NCBI GenBank assembly: GCA_030737875.1
Contig: CM060920.1
Location: 483,754,861-483,818,860, forward strand
DNA length: 64,000 nt
Reading direction: 5' to 3'
DNA from: Allium sativum
Lineage: Eukaryota > Streptophyta > Magnoliopsida > Asparagales > Amaryllidaceae
The first letter of the stretch is position 1. Every line of letters starts with the position of its first letter. Shown here one piece after another: positions 35,865 to 47,401 of the stretch. A program made the translations under genes and the position numbers. The notes under the pieces were generated by a model, which made no database searches, was not told where the DNA came from, and was given only the letters and a program-made list of their open reading frames with translations.

Positions 35865-38420
35865 CTAAAAAAGAAAAGGGTAGGCTGCACGTGTTTTGGC
35901 CTCAATCTCCTAAGTCGCGGCTTCCTCGGCGTCGCTCCATTGAACTTTGACAAGCTTAACTTCATGGTTGCGTAGCTTTTTGACTTCCATCCCCAAGATA
36001 CGAGTTGGAACTCTCCTCACAGTCGCTTCTCGTTCCACTTCGACTTCCTCTAGTATGCTTGGCTCCACAACTTCTGCCGACTCATATAAGCACTTTCGTA
36101 GCTGGGAGACATGAAAAACATTATGAACTCCAGCCATTCATTTAGGTAGCTCAACTCTGTAGTCCATCGTCCCAATCATTTCGATGATAGGAAATGGTCC
36201 AACGAATCGTGGTGCCAACTTTCCTACGGACCCAAAGCGGATGACATTCCTCAAAGGAGATACTTTAAGGAACACCTTATCCCCAACTTCAAACTCAAGG
36301 TCGGTCCTTCTCTTGTCTGTGTAGGATTTCTGTCTATCTTGGGCAGTCTTCATTCTCCTTCGTATCAAGTCCACTTTCTCTGAAGTCTCTCAAATTATGT
36401 CCGGCCCAGGTATAAGTTTATTAGTGGACTCCCACCAACAAGTTGGTGATCGACATGGCCTTCCATATAAAGCTTCGAAGGGTGTCATGCCTATAGTGGC
36501 TTGGTAGCTATTGTTATAAGCGAATTCCACCAAAGGGAGATGATCCTCCCAAGATCCTCCAAAGTCAAGAATGCATAGTCTCAAAAGATCTTCCAGTACT
36601 TTGTTCACCCTTTCCGTCTAACCATCGGTTTGAGGGTGATAGGTTGTTCTTAAACATAGTTGTGTGCCTACAGCCTCTTGCAAACTCCTCCAGAACTCGC
36701 TTGTAAAGATAGGATCCCGATCACTCACTATACTGGAGGGTATCCCATGGAGTCGAACTATCTCCTTAAGATAAATGGAGGCTAAAGACGAGGCGGTCCT
36801 CCTACTCTTGACAGGTATAAAATGAGCGCTTTTCGTGAGCCTGTCCACTATTACCCAAATACCGGTATTGCCCCTTCTTGACCTAGGCAACCCATCAACA
36901 AAGTCCATCGAGATGCTTTCCTATTTCCATTGCGGGACTTCTAGAGGATGAAGCAAACCGCCAGGCTTCTTCTACTCCGCCTTGACTTGCTGGCATATTA
37001 TGCATTTTGAAACAAATTCAACTACATCCCTCTTCATGCCATTCCAAAAGAAAACTCTTTTGATATCTTTATACATCTTGTCTACACCGGGGTGTATGGT
37101 CATCTTGGAATGGTGCGCTTCTTCCAGAACCATCTTCACCAAATCTCTTGCTTGCGGGACGCATAGTCTTCCATCCTGTCTCAACCAACCCTTATCATCG
37201 ATGGAGTATCTATTGAGGTGACTAGAAGTCTCTCCCCTAATCAGCATATCTATCACATCAGCTAGCTGAGGGTCTTCACGTTGCGCGGTTCCTATTGAGT
37301 CCAACAAAGTAGGCCGCACCTCTAGCATTGCCATCAAGCCAGTCACATGATCAACAGAGTGTCTAAAATCAAAATTTGTTATGTACTCCAAACATTGCCT
37401 TTCAACAAGAGGACTTAAGGTTAGCTACTTTCTACTTAGGGCGTCTGCTACTACATTGCCCTTGCCAGGAGTATAGGAGATCTCAAAGTCGTGTGAGGCG
37501 AGAAACTCCATCCATCTTTGCTGCCTTAGATTGAGGTCTTTCTGCGAGAAAAGGTACTTCAATGATTTATGGTCAGTATACAACTCAAATTTCTCACCTA
37601 AGAGATAGTGGCGCCAAGACTTAAGCGCAAAAACGATGGCTGCTAACTCTAGATCGTGGGTTGGGTAGTTTTTCTCATGCACTTTCAACTGCCTTCCACC
37701 ATAAGCTACTACCTTCCCCTCTTGCATCAAAACAGCTCCTAGTCCCGTACCGCAAGCATCTGTGTATACCGTAAACATCTTGCTCCTATCTGGTAATGTC
37801 AAAACTCGGGCTGTCGTCAGGGCCCTCTTCAACTGTTGGAAAGCGACTTCGCAATCCAAATCCCAAGTGAAAGTCAGGTTTTTCTTTGTTAACATTGTAA
37901 GTGGAGCTGAGATTTTTGCAAAGTCTTTAATGAACTTGCGATAAAAGCCTGCTAGTCCAAGAAAACTTCGGACTTTGGTTGCATTTGAACCTTCCAATCC
38001 TGGACCGCAACTACTTTTGCGGGGTCCACAGCTAACCCTTCTTTGGACACCACATGCCCAAAAAATCTTACTTCTTCTCTCTAGAAGTGGCATTTGGAGA
38101 ATTTTGCTTTTTAACTGATGTTCACGGAGAGTATCCATGACTTCCCTTAAATGCAAAGCATGCTCTTCCACATTCTTCGAGAAAATCAGAATATCATCTA
38201 CGAAGACCACCACGAATTTATTGAGAAATTCCCGGAACACTCTATTCATCAAATCGACGAAATAAGCTGGTGCGTTTGTCAAGCCGAAAGGCATGACAGG
38301 CCATTTGAAGGAACCGTCTGGGTTCTGAACGCAGTCTTATCAATGCTATCTTCAGGCACTCTTAGCTGATGAAATCCGGTAGCCAGATCTAATTAGGAGA
38401 AAACTGTTGCGCCTACAAGC
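35865..38420 (-). pseudogene. Element A pol: RT, RNase H, integrase, chromodomain remnants
   Basis: From 38294 down to 35865 the minus strand keeps one frame, broken by nonsense codons at 37425, 36972, about 36918, 36618, 36390, 36138 and 35910. RT shows [10 protein letters not shown] and the catalytic VVFVDDIL (aspartates at about 38193-38198), with [12 protein letters not shown] further on. RNase H shows [14 protein letters not shown] and [12 protein letters not shown]. Integrase has the zinc-binding HH...C-I-I-C set (EAHHSKMTIHPG, SKCIICQQ), then [16 protein letters not shown] and LQEAVGTQ, which hold the D-D-E triad. The C-terminus has VGKLAPRFVGPF, then NVFHVSQL and a chromodomain-like VKVQW...EIEAK...YPFLF. 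The stop at 35910 is TAG where the family has Trp. About 38125 to 37985 is read out of frame, between two compensating indels. A further frameshift at about 38300-38400 separates it from the upstream RT part. Confidence 0.92.
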
Positions 38421-39519
38421 TAATTGAACAAATCGTCTATTCTTGGCAGTGGGTACCTATTCTTCTTAGTTAGCTTGTTTAGCTCCCTATAATCAATGCA
38501 TAGGCGAAGTGTACCGTCCGCTTCGGTTGCGAACACCACTGGAGCACCCCATTCAGAAATACTCCGCCTCATAAACCCTTTTTCTAGCAGCTCCTTAATT
38601 TGCTTGCTAAGCTCCTTTCTCTCCCTTGAAGCCATGTGTCTAACGAGTAAAGCAACGGGTTTTGCGTTATCAACTAGATATATGCGGAAGTCTATCTCCC
38701 GCTTCGAAGGCAAGCCCTCTACTTCCTCAAAGACATCCGAGTATTCACGGACCACTCTAACTAACTGCAAATTCTCAACAGACGCGTCAAGCGATTCTAG
38801 ATAACTTAGCATAACAGAATTCATGGGATTACAAGTGATTTCGAGAGTATTGCCCAAGCGAGTCATAAGCCTAACCTCTCTCTTTTCACAATCTAGGAAG
38901 GCTCCATTACTGGATAACCAATCCATGCCCAAAATTAACCTATAGCCCGTAAAGCACAAAACATAAGCATCACATCTAAACCCAACACTAAGTATAGAAA
39001 TTTCCAAATCCAAACAAATCATCGACAAATAGGCTGCGCCCCCAATTGGATTTGAAATAACTAAGGGATCCTCTACTATACTGGTGTCCAGGTGTTGTGA
39101 ATCAACTAAAGCGGTAGATATAAAAGAGTGCGATGCACCAGAATCAAAGAGTGTGTGAAGATGATGATCAAAACGATAAAATAAACTTTCAACGGAAATC
39201 GCTCTACCCCGTTTTTGCAGCGGTGGGGCCACGAGAGCCTGGACTTGCCCCCTTGCCTGCCCTGGTGCCATGAGAGCCTGAATCTGCCCTCCAGAGGTAG
39301 GCCCTGGCCTCTGCCCTTTCTTTGGGTAGTCCTTAATCAGATGTCTTGCCTCGCCACAGTGGAAACAACCAGTCTTCTTCTTCCTACAGTCTTTGCTCAG
39401 ATGGCCTGGTGTCCCACAGTTAAAGCATCTTTTCTTTCCCTTGCCATTGTTGTCTTTGCCACCCTTCTTGTTCTGCTGTTGCTGTTGTGGCTTCTTTTGA
39501 TCCCCCTTCTTCTCAGGTG
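38420..39519 (-). pseudogene. Element A zinc knuckles, protease and RT start
   Basis: After a Q/K-rich linker (about 39440-39510) come two CCHC-type knuckles. The first, [14 protein letters not shown], is intact. In the second, [14 protein letters not shown], the last Cys is Tyr (together about 39330-39427). The aspartic protease follows with the [12 protein letters not shown] active site and an ILGMDWL segment. The frame enters RT with [18 protein letters not shown] and [20 protein letters not shown] before a TAG at about 38417-38422. A second stop lies about 20 nt further. The frame differs from that of the downstream pol part. Confidence 0.9.
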
Positions 39520-40188
39520 CCTAATTAGCATTGGCACCTTTCTCCTCTTCATGCATAAGCGCCATGTCAACCAGTCTTTCAAAGGTGCCCCCCATAGGGA
39601 TGTGGGTCATAGCTAACCCATGTAGCGGCTCGTTCAATCCCTTAACAAATCTCAAGGCCTTCTTTTCGGGTGTATTCACCAAGTCCAAGCCAAATCTCGC
39701 CAACTGATTGAACTTGTTGACGTACTCTTTCACTGATAGATTTCCCTGCCTCAATGCCAAAAACCTTTCCATCTATAGATTCTCTCGGCCCGTGAGAGAA
39801 ACTTTGCCTCAAACCTACGCCTGAAATCCGGCCATGTATCAACTGGATGCTCTCAATTAGTGACTTCCCACCAAAACGAGGCCTCATCCTTCATTAACCA
39901 GGCAGCTAACTGGACCTTTCTTCCATCTTCTACCTCAAAGATTCCAAACAACTCTACCACCTCCTTTAGCCAATTTCGAGCTTCAACTAATGTCTCCGAC
40001 CTGTGAAAAGGTTTTCCGTCCATTGCCCGAAAGTCCTTGCATATCTTTGCGAAAGTATCAACACGGGGAGGAGGCGGAGGAGGAGGAGGAGCATTTGCTG
40101 GGCCTGCGACATTGGCCCTAGCTTCAAGTTACCTTATAAACCATCTTGGTATCGGTATCCCCTCGGGTATCTCGGGAAATCCAGACAT
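39520..40188 (-). pseudogene. Element A gag
   Basis: ATG at 40188 starts MSGFPEIPEGIPIPRWFI. An early TAA follows (near 40130), then a proline tract coded by a GGA-rich repeat (40066-40090). The capsid core is recognisable by VEARNWLKEVVELFGIF, AAWLMKDEASFWWE and FRRRFEAKFLS, with a TGA inside it. A frameshift near 39780 leads to SVKEYVNKFNQLARFG and LNEPLHGLAM, ending at a TAG (39521). The order and motifs are typical of plant chromovirus gag, which forms the virus-like particle and packages element RNA. Non-functional here. Confidence 0.88.
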
Positions 40189-40381
40189 GCTGAAAAGAAA
40201 ATGAAGAGATTCAAACGGTGAATTCGAAAGAAAGATATATAGCTCTTGGCGGTTACGTTTTTAAAATAAACTTTTCTCTTAAAAATACTTTCCTCAAAAC
40301 ATACTTTTGAAAGTATTTCATTATAAATTGCTTTTTGAAAAATAGTTTTTCAAAATATCTTATCTGTTCTGGTAACCTTCA

Positions 40382-40393
40382 GCTCTGATACCA
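40382..40393 (-). promoter_or_regulatory. Element A primer-binding site (tRNA-iMet)
   Basis: TGGTATCAGAGC on the minus strand, four bases (CACG) after the LTR end GGTGTCA. Standard plant initiator-Met primer site. Confidence 0.95.
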
Positions 40394-40397
40394 CGTG

Positions 40398-43300
40398 TGA
40401 CACCCCATCTCCATTAAGGTCACTCACAAAGGGAATACCTTAATTTCGGTGGAGCGTTTATTATGTATAGAACAGAAAAGTAAACAAGACAGATAAATAT
40501 ATTGGTACTTGGAAAATAAAAACCACTATTATTGCAGCGGAGAAATAGTTTTGTTACATCACATCAAAAAAAACCAACTACAAAACCAAATACACTTATT
40601 ATCTATCTTGACAAACAAGTTCTGAGTACCTAAAATAAAAGACATAACCCCAACATAAAATAGCCTTAAATAAGATAGGCTGAACTTTACTTCAGCGATC
40701 CAAGCAACTTCCAAAGGAAAGAGATAAAGCTATCCAAATCAAGCTCCACTAGTACTAGTCCCAATCTGAGCACCTTGGGGGGGGGGGAGGGAAGGAAGAA
40801 AAGAGGTGGAAACAAAGGGGGTCTGACATAAAGTCTGGCGAGTGCAATAACTTTAACAATATAATCATTAAAGTAACTAGGATAAGGCATAAGCTGGAAA
40901 ATAAGGAAGTGACTGTGAACAAATGGGCATGATAGAGAAAACAAAGGAAATAGGATGAATAAAGTTAACATTAAAGGCGCACCAATCACTATAAGATAAT
41001 TACTACATTTCACTACACCAAACACCCCTAAAAGTTGATCCCGCCTATAGAACTTAATAATGATAATGGTAGTTTCGTGTACCCCTAGCTGCCTTCATAG
41101 GTGCCGTCTGCCCCTATCTCCACTAGGTGTACCCACTACCCCCATTCGATCGGCTCCCTAACTCATAGATACCCGTGCTGGCCCCACAGTGGGGTGTATC
41201 ACTCCCAAAATGGCAACACGATACCACCAAAAATGCACGGCTTATATCTACACGATGCAACAACGTCTTACCTACCAGCCCGGGGCTACACACGCACATG
41301 ACCCTGTTGGACTTGCGTTGCCACCGCTAACCCGTTTTGACCTCTTACTATCAAACCCAGTACGCGTGTCCTATCCTCGACTTGGGTCGAACCCATTAAG
41401 ATACTTAATGGGTTACTGGTTTGAAAAGGGCCCCCATGTATGACACAAGCTTTCCACCTATGCTTGGTCCCCTCTAAGGTTTTCCCCACTTAACCCGATT
41501 CTTATTCATGTCTTCTTACATGTTTCAATCCTGGTTAAGTGCATCTAATCGTAATTCACATGCCACCCAAGGCACACACTTAATTTCACGTACCACCCAA
41601 GGCACCCACTTAACCCCCCATGTCCCACCACATGTTTATCTAAGTGTTTCTTAATTCATTAACACCGTAACCTTGTAAAGACCTCTCACATTAGACTGGC
41701 ATTTGTGGCAGCTGGATTTGTCGGGCGGGTCCGGGCAGTCTTACACCACAAACGAGCTTAACCTCGTGTCTTTACAACTGTTACGCATTTAATTCATGCC
41801 TTTGACCTCTCACATTAGACTGGCATTTGTGGCTGTTGCATTTGTCGGGCGGTTCCAGGCAGGCTTACACCACAAAAGAGTCTAACCTCCTGTCTTAGGC
41901 GGTTTATTATTACACATCTTTATTTAACCCCAAAGTGGATAAATATCCTTATTCAAATTTGCAAGTAAATTCCAAATATACTTATGGCTATAACTGTCAC
42001 CTAAATTAAGTCCATAAATACCAATTTTTCCAATTAATGTCTTAAATTAATTATATGCCTTTTAAGGCCATTACATGCCAATTTTAAATATGGGTATATT
42101 CAATATTTCCCCCATCGTCCCCACGTTGTTCGTTCGCTTATCATGACATATATATATATATATATATATTAGACTAGCAATTATTCTATTCACATAAAAG
42201 GGAAGAACATCGCAAATTTGCATAACACACAATTGGATCTAACTTAAAATAAGGATTACAACATATCTAGCATAAACTTGGTATTGTCATGAATCTAAAC
42301 ATAGGCTAAAAGGTGTGAACTTACATAGAGTTTTCACCCAAAACTTACATATATGAATATAGTTTTCATCCAAAAACTTGCATAGGCCATAGTCACAAAC
42401 TTGCATAAAATTATGTATGTCATAGTTCTAAATCCAAAGGTGTAAACTTGCATATATGTGAATCCAATTTCTACATAAACATGCATATAGTCATTTTACT
42501 TGGTTCACATGTAAACTTGTGTACAATTCACATAAAAACTAGCATATAATCTACACCCAAACTTGCATATAAAATGATGTCAAACATGAATCAAGTTGAA
42601 CATAGGTGATTGGGCATATACAAAGGGATCCACAACAAAAACTGTCATTATGAACAACTAGCATATATTCACAAAATATCACATCTTTCCAATGTTTCAC
42701 AAACATAGCCATATAACCCAAATTATAACTCAACCCAAATAACTTGTTATTTATCTTATTAAAGAAACTGAACTGACTACTCAAAGAAGGTCTTGAGTTC
42801 TGGGATCTGTGTTCTGAATTTGACTTAGCTCGTCTTTGAAGTAGACAAATTCATTGTTGTTGTTGTTATAGACTTGAGTTGAATTGAGTTGATTAGCTTT
42901 ACTTTTCCTCTACTTGATGACGGCTACTCTAGGTTGTAGTGTGATAGCATGACGGCCATGGTTCTAATTTTGATTAGGTTTTATGGTTTGAGTCTACATG
43001 TGTTTATATAGAGATTAGGATTAATTTAGGCCATACAATTAACCTAGAATCAATCAAGACCATCAAGTCAAGATATAGTGACACCTCAGCCCTAATGACT
43101 CAGCACGGAGTCACAAAATCGTCATATTTCAGATCTGCCCGGGGGGGGGGGGGGGGGGGGGCAGGTCGACCCATAGGTCGACATGTAGGGGGGAGGTCGA
43201 CACTAGGGTCGACCCATTGGTCGACCTGGGTCCTGGGAGGGAATTTTCCCGCCCAGCCCGCTCTTGACTTCTGTTTTGAATTTTGAATCCGGTTTCGAGC

Positions 43301-43506
43301 TGTTTGAATTTATTTGAATTTTCTGGAAAATTTCGACAGCCATAACTTCTTCATACGAAGTCCAATTTACGCAAAATAGGACTCTATCTCAACCAAAATT
43401 CCGAGACGAACACAATGGCGTAACCCGTTTCCCTTAATTCTCACATTTAAAATTAATTATTCTTAAATTAATTAGTTTATGCTAACAGAAAACACGGGGT
43501 TTTACA
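40398..43506 (-). repeat. Element A 5' LTR
   Basis: 3109 bp. TATATAAA on minus at 43013-43020 starts the element transcript. It has a 21-base G run at 43141-43161 inside the GTCGAC block, and the duplicated hairpin modules at about 41690-41765 and 41815-41885. Confidence 0.93.
43013..43020 (-). promoter_or_regulatory. Element A 5' LTR TATA box
   Basis: TATATAAA on the minus strand; it would drive the genomic RNA of element A. Confidence 0.65.
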
Positions 43507-43511
43507 ATGTT
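43507..43511. repeat. Target duplication of element A (right copy)
   Basis: ATGTT directly after the LTR, identical to 32149-32153. Confidence 0.7.
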
Positions 43512-44055
43512 TGTCAACATTGAGGGGTAGATAAAGGGGTATAAGTTCATCTTGATCACCGATGTTAAATATTTGCTAACATATAGAATGATTCAAAATA
43601 TTAAGTAATTTGCATAAATTACCTATGATGTCCCTAATATACTTTCTCCAATATAGATTTGAATCCATAAAGAATCAAAAGTTTTAAATCACAACTGAAA
43701 ATGTGGTATAAAAGTCAGCGCAAAATATTTTTGAAGTAAGTCATATAGATGCCAAATAAAGGAGGTGTGTGTTCTTGAAGAAACACTTAAGGGTGCTTTG
43801 AAAGCATCCCATGACATGATTGTCAAATAACCCTAGAAGTGGTTTAGTTACATAAACATGATAATTTTTAAGATCTCAATAAATCATGAATAGAACTGAC
43901 AAGAAATAATCATCGATGGTAAATTAATAAATAATAAAGCTTATATTTATAGATGGATTAAATATATCATATTAGAGAGAAACATGATACCCCATCATGA
44001 CATTCTCCTAAATAAGATATATGGACATATAGTCCATAAGATATATAGATTAAAG
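43512..44055 (+). mobile_element. AT-rich copia-like DNA (part 3)
   Basis: Right flank of element A, continuous with 31601-32153 before the insertion. No coding was recognised with confidence; a short frame near 43760-43830 is interrupted by stops. It ends abruptly where truncated giant LTR D begins at 44056. Confidence 0.4.
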
Positions 44056-45866
44056 ATCTCCAGTAAAAAGAATGGCCATGCACCTTGCCCACGCCTTCAC
44101 GACTCCCCATTCTTTTCTTTTCTTTACACATATGTATATTTTCCATATATAGAAACCATTTCAGTTTCCTCATCATGCAGGTCAGTTTCCTCCCTTTTTA
44201 AAGAAAAAGACTAATCACCCTTTCCAAACGCGAAGATCTCACCTCGTTTAAACCGCCGTCACCACCTTTCCAGTGCCATCTCGCAACCCATCGCCGACAG
44301 CTGGAAACCGGTCACCATTGCCCACTTCAACTACTGCACAACTCTGTTGTACACGCCCGACCATCTCACCATCAACCCACATCATTATGTTAACATTCGG
44401 ATTTAAATGAGTGAAGAAGGGAACAATGTTGAATTTCTTTTGGACTGAGCTTTTCGGTTTATTTGCATTGGAAGAGAAAAAGAATGGAGTTTGGGTTTTA
44501 TTTACAGTGGGAACTTCGGTTTCTTCACTCTGAAAACAAAGGAAATACAAAGAAAGGAGCAGCTGTGTATATATATATAGACAAGATAGACCGTGGGGAG
44601 CAAGTTTTAGGGATGTAGGTGTGCAGTAATAAAAATTAGAGTAGCTGTTGTTTAGTTAATGGCTTGATGCAGACAAATGGAAGCAGAACATTGTAGGTAG
44701 GATATTGCCAAATAAATAGGCTGTCTAAATTGAAGTTTGCATGTAATTGTCACCTGGAAAGGGACGTCCGCGTACAGTAGCTAAGAACATAGGGTAGGTG
44801 CTATGTGTAGGTGTGCATTCATTTGCTTCAAAGTGAAGAAATAAGGTAGACTAATAGAATTTTGATACTTTCAGCAGACTTAGCACTAAACATTTTATGT
44901 ACAAAGGTCTGCATGTACATTATTTCATTTATTTATTTACTTGTTTACTTAGGGTTTAAGCTTTTAAAATATATTCCGTTAAAATACGGTTAATTTATTA
45001 TATTGCTAATCGTTAACTACTTTGTATGCGCATCGCCACGCACAAACTCCAAACAAAACAAAAGTGAGCGTACTGTTACGTCTTGACGTTACGGTCCCAA
45101 TAAAGCTTGTTTGGTCGAATCCGACTCTTATTGGACAAACACCCTATTTGAATTTCAATTTTATTTGTCGGTTCACATTTTAATTTCATCTACGGACAAA
45201 ATTACTCTGATTAGCTCCAAAATAGAGTTTTAGCAATAGTTAGCTATACGCATTCCAGTAAAATTCGTTTCGTCGAAAACAGATGTTGTTTGAAAAACAT
45301 ACATTTTTAACGCTTATATAATATCGATATAATATAAATTTAATTTCAAACAATTAAACTAAATAATAATAAATTATTGTAATCGAATATATCACTATAT
45401 ATTACTTCAATTTGAGCCAATATTGAAATATAACTCCTTGTTTATAAAATTCAAGTTAACGATATTCAAAACTAATAAAAACCATTTAAATATTATAAAT
45501 AAACTTTATCGTTTATTAACGAATTTCATAGCGACTATTTCAAAATTTGATTTGGACATAACTTACAATATATAAGCTGAAATCTCAAATTTTCCTTTCC
45601 ATCAGAAAATTATAAACAATTAGATTCATACGTTTTTGGTTTCATAAAATTCCGACTTAAAACGGATTCTGTATGTTCAATTGAAGTTCAAAACCTAATA
45701 TAACGAACTACCGCGCGGTTTCGAGCTCGTTTTATATTAAATATAAATGTTCAATCGTCGTTTAATTAACTAATTCGATATTAAAATCCATAAATATTTC
45801 AAATAAAATATTAAAAATATATTTAAATATTCAAATTCAAACAGTCGAAAAATCCGGGTCGTTACA
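44056..45866 (-). mobile_element. Element D 3' LTR, truncated (1.8 kb left)
   Basis: Colinear with the right LTR from 51989 to 53007 and with the end of D' to 31004. It ends ...GGGTCGTTACA at 45866; on the minus strand this is the LTR start, TGTAACGACCCGG. About 5.14 kb that the right LTR has before 51989 is absent, so a deletion or later rearrangement removed most of this LTR. A TATA tract lies at 44568-44579 (minus). A GC-rich leader at 44215-44400 carries a frame shared with the right LTR. Confidence 0.85.
44248..44550 (-). other. Open frame in giant LTR leader, shared by both D LTRs
   Basis: About 100 codons, just downstream of the LTR TATA tract and in sense. The right LTR copy at 52181-52510 keeps the frame with near-identical residues (SEETEVPTVNKTQTPFFFSS, then MMWVDGE, then GDGLRDGTGK). 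It has no recognised domain. The first codon here is not ATG, and TTTTCAG just before SEETE looks like a splice acceptor, so it could be an exon rather than an ORF with its own start. A captured host fragment or chance are both possible. Confidence 0.35.
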
Positions 45867-46845
45867 TCCTTCCCCCCTTAATAGAATTTCATCCCCGAAA
45901 TTGCTAATTAAAGAAGAAAAGTCCAAACCCAATTATTTTCAAAAATAATTATTTAAATATTATAAAAATATTCTAAGACTTAGAAATTTTCGAAAAATTC
46001 GCCAGCACCTCCTTTGTATTATTCGATCCAAACAACTACAAATGCCACTCTGAGCCTCACATTGATCAAAAGAAAACAAAGACAAATGGCTAACCTACTC
46101 AGGGGTATAAAATCAATCACCTAAATCAATATAATTAAGGTTTACCTATTTGTCGGGCAATTCAAAATCTAATTCCAAAGCAAAGCATTAATAGCTCTTT
46201 CTCTTCCAACCTGCACTAACTCATTATATAATGCAAATAACAGATACCGGGTTAAATCATTTCTGTTTTATTTCATATTTAATTTTATTCAGATAATTGT
46301 ACTGAAGTTTGTTTTCCAGTTTTCAGTTCATCCAACTGTTGATAAATTCTTATATTCAACCAATTCATTATTCAACAACACCCAATCAACATAATCAAAT
46401 CATCCATATTAACATATTTTTAAGTTAACTCCTGATTCATTTAATTCCACATATTTAAATCTCTATTCATAATTTTTATAATTTAAATTCTCTTCTGGTT
46501 TTATTAAACCATTCAAATCCAAATTGAATTTCCATTCAAATCAACCAACAAACCAATATTACCAATAATATAATAAAATTATTTTCTTTTCTATATGAAA
46601 ATATATTTTGGGTAAAGTTATTTCATTTAACCCCTTTACAAAACAATATTGTATCCATTACCAGTCCAATGCTTTTCAACACTTGAACCGATCAACCAAC
46701 ACAATACAAAACATTTGTATATAAAATTTACAAATATGCTCTAATATATATTCATGCAGCTCGATCTAAGGTATTACCTACCACATTTCTATCGAGTTAC
46801 GCCACAGATCCAAGGTTATTATTAAACCAATAGCTCTGATACCAC
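45867..46845 (-). mobile_element. Element D internal domain, 979 bp, non-coding
   Basis: Bounded by a PPT (minus, within 45867-45885: TTAAGGGGGGAAGGA) and a PBS (46833-46844). No coding frame and no retroviral motif are present. Three short blocks match the internal domain of element F on the opposite strand: GCCCGACAAATAGGTA (46143-46158), a block around 46082-46115 ending GGTTAGCC, and GGAGGT..TGGCGAA...TTCGAAAATTT (45984-46013). The element is therefore non-autonomous. Confidence 0.85.
46833..46844 (-). promoter_or_regulatory. Element D primer-binding site (tRNA-iMet)
   Basis: TGGTATCAGAGC on the minus strand, one base from the LTR end. Confidence 0.93.
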
Positions 46846-47351
46846 TGTAACATACTGACTTTCACGTATCCTTTGAGTTGACAGTCACAAGCCACGTCCA
46901 ACCCAAATTGTACAGAAATGCAGATAGTTATTAGAAAGAAATTAGAGGGTGAGATAAGAAAGAAAGAAATATTAGAATAGAAGAAGAAGAATCAACACAA
47001 CACAGAGTCTCACATCGCAGCGGAACAAAATATAATATAGAAATAAATCTTTATTGAGAGCTTGAAATAAAACTTTCAATTTCTAGAGTACATCACACAT
47101 CTGGACAGTTTTAATAACATGTTCTCATACACAACACACAATGGAATGGTATATATATAATATCATATGTCTGAATTCTTCCAGTTCATCTCTTCATAGC
47201 ATTTAATTATCTGAACCTGTACAACCCGGTCTAACCCGACCATTACAAACACCAGGCCAGTCTGGTGAACCAGAGTGAGAAAAACACACTAAGTTTTAAG
47301 GCATCAAACAACTAGGTTTTAACGTTAAAATTCTTTCGAAAGAAACGGATA

Positions 47352-47401
47352 ATCGTAAGACCAAATCCACACATAATTATGGATGGTTTTTACCTTACGA
47401 T
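47352..47401 (-). other. Conserved LTR stem-loop, family D
   Basis: ATCGTAAG (47352-47359) pairs perfectly with CTTACGAT (47394-47401). On the minus strand the neighbouring TAAGGTAAAAACCATCC and GGTCTTA match the family B hairpin, where the same stem reads TTATAAG/CTTATAA. It lies about 505-555 nt before the LTR 3' end, as in family B. Confidence 0.75.

Larger units (their letters stand above)
32156..43506 (-). mobile_element. Element A: full-length Tekay/Del-type chromovirus, dead
   Basis: An 11.35-kb Ty3/gypsy retrotransposon on the minus strand, with LTRs of 3102 bp (32156-35257) and 3109 bp (40398-43506). The PBS is at 40382-40393, the PPT at 35258-35270, and one gag-pol region lies between them. 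Domain order on the minus strand is gag, two CCHC knuckles, protease, RT, RNase H, integrase and a C-terminal chromodomain-like tail. That order, the initiator-Met PBS and the tail with VKVQW and a terminal YPFLF fit the Tekay (Del) lineage. Many nonsense codons and frameshifts make it inactive. The two LTRs are still very similar. It inserted into AT-rich copia-like DNA. Confidence 0.92.

Noticed and set aside
38496..38804. 102-codon plus-strand frame in element A
   Set aside because: Antisense shadow of the minus-strand protease/RT coding, like the frames at 36982-37221 and 39215-39616.
43760..43830. Short coding-like stretch resembling a copia polyprotein piece
   Set aside because: Open for only about 25 codons, flanked by many stops, with no diagnostic motif.
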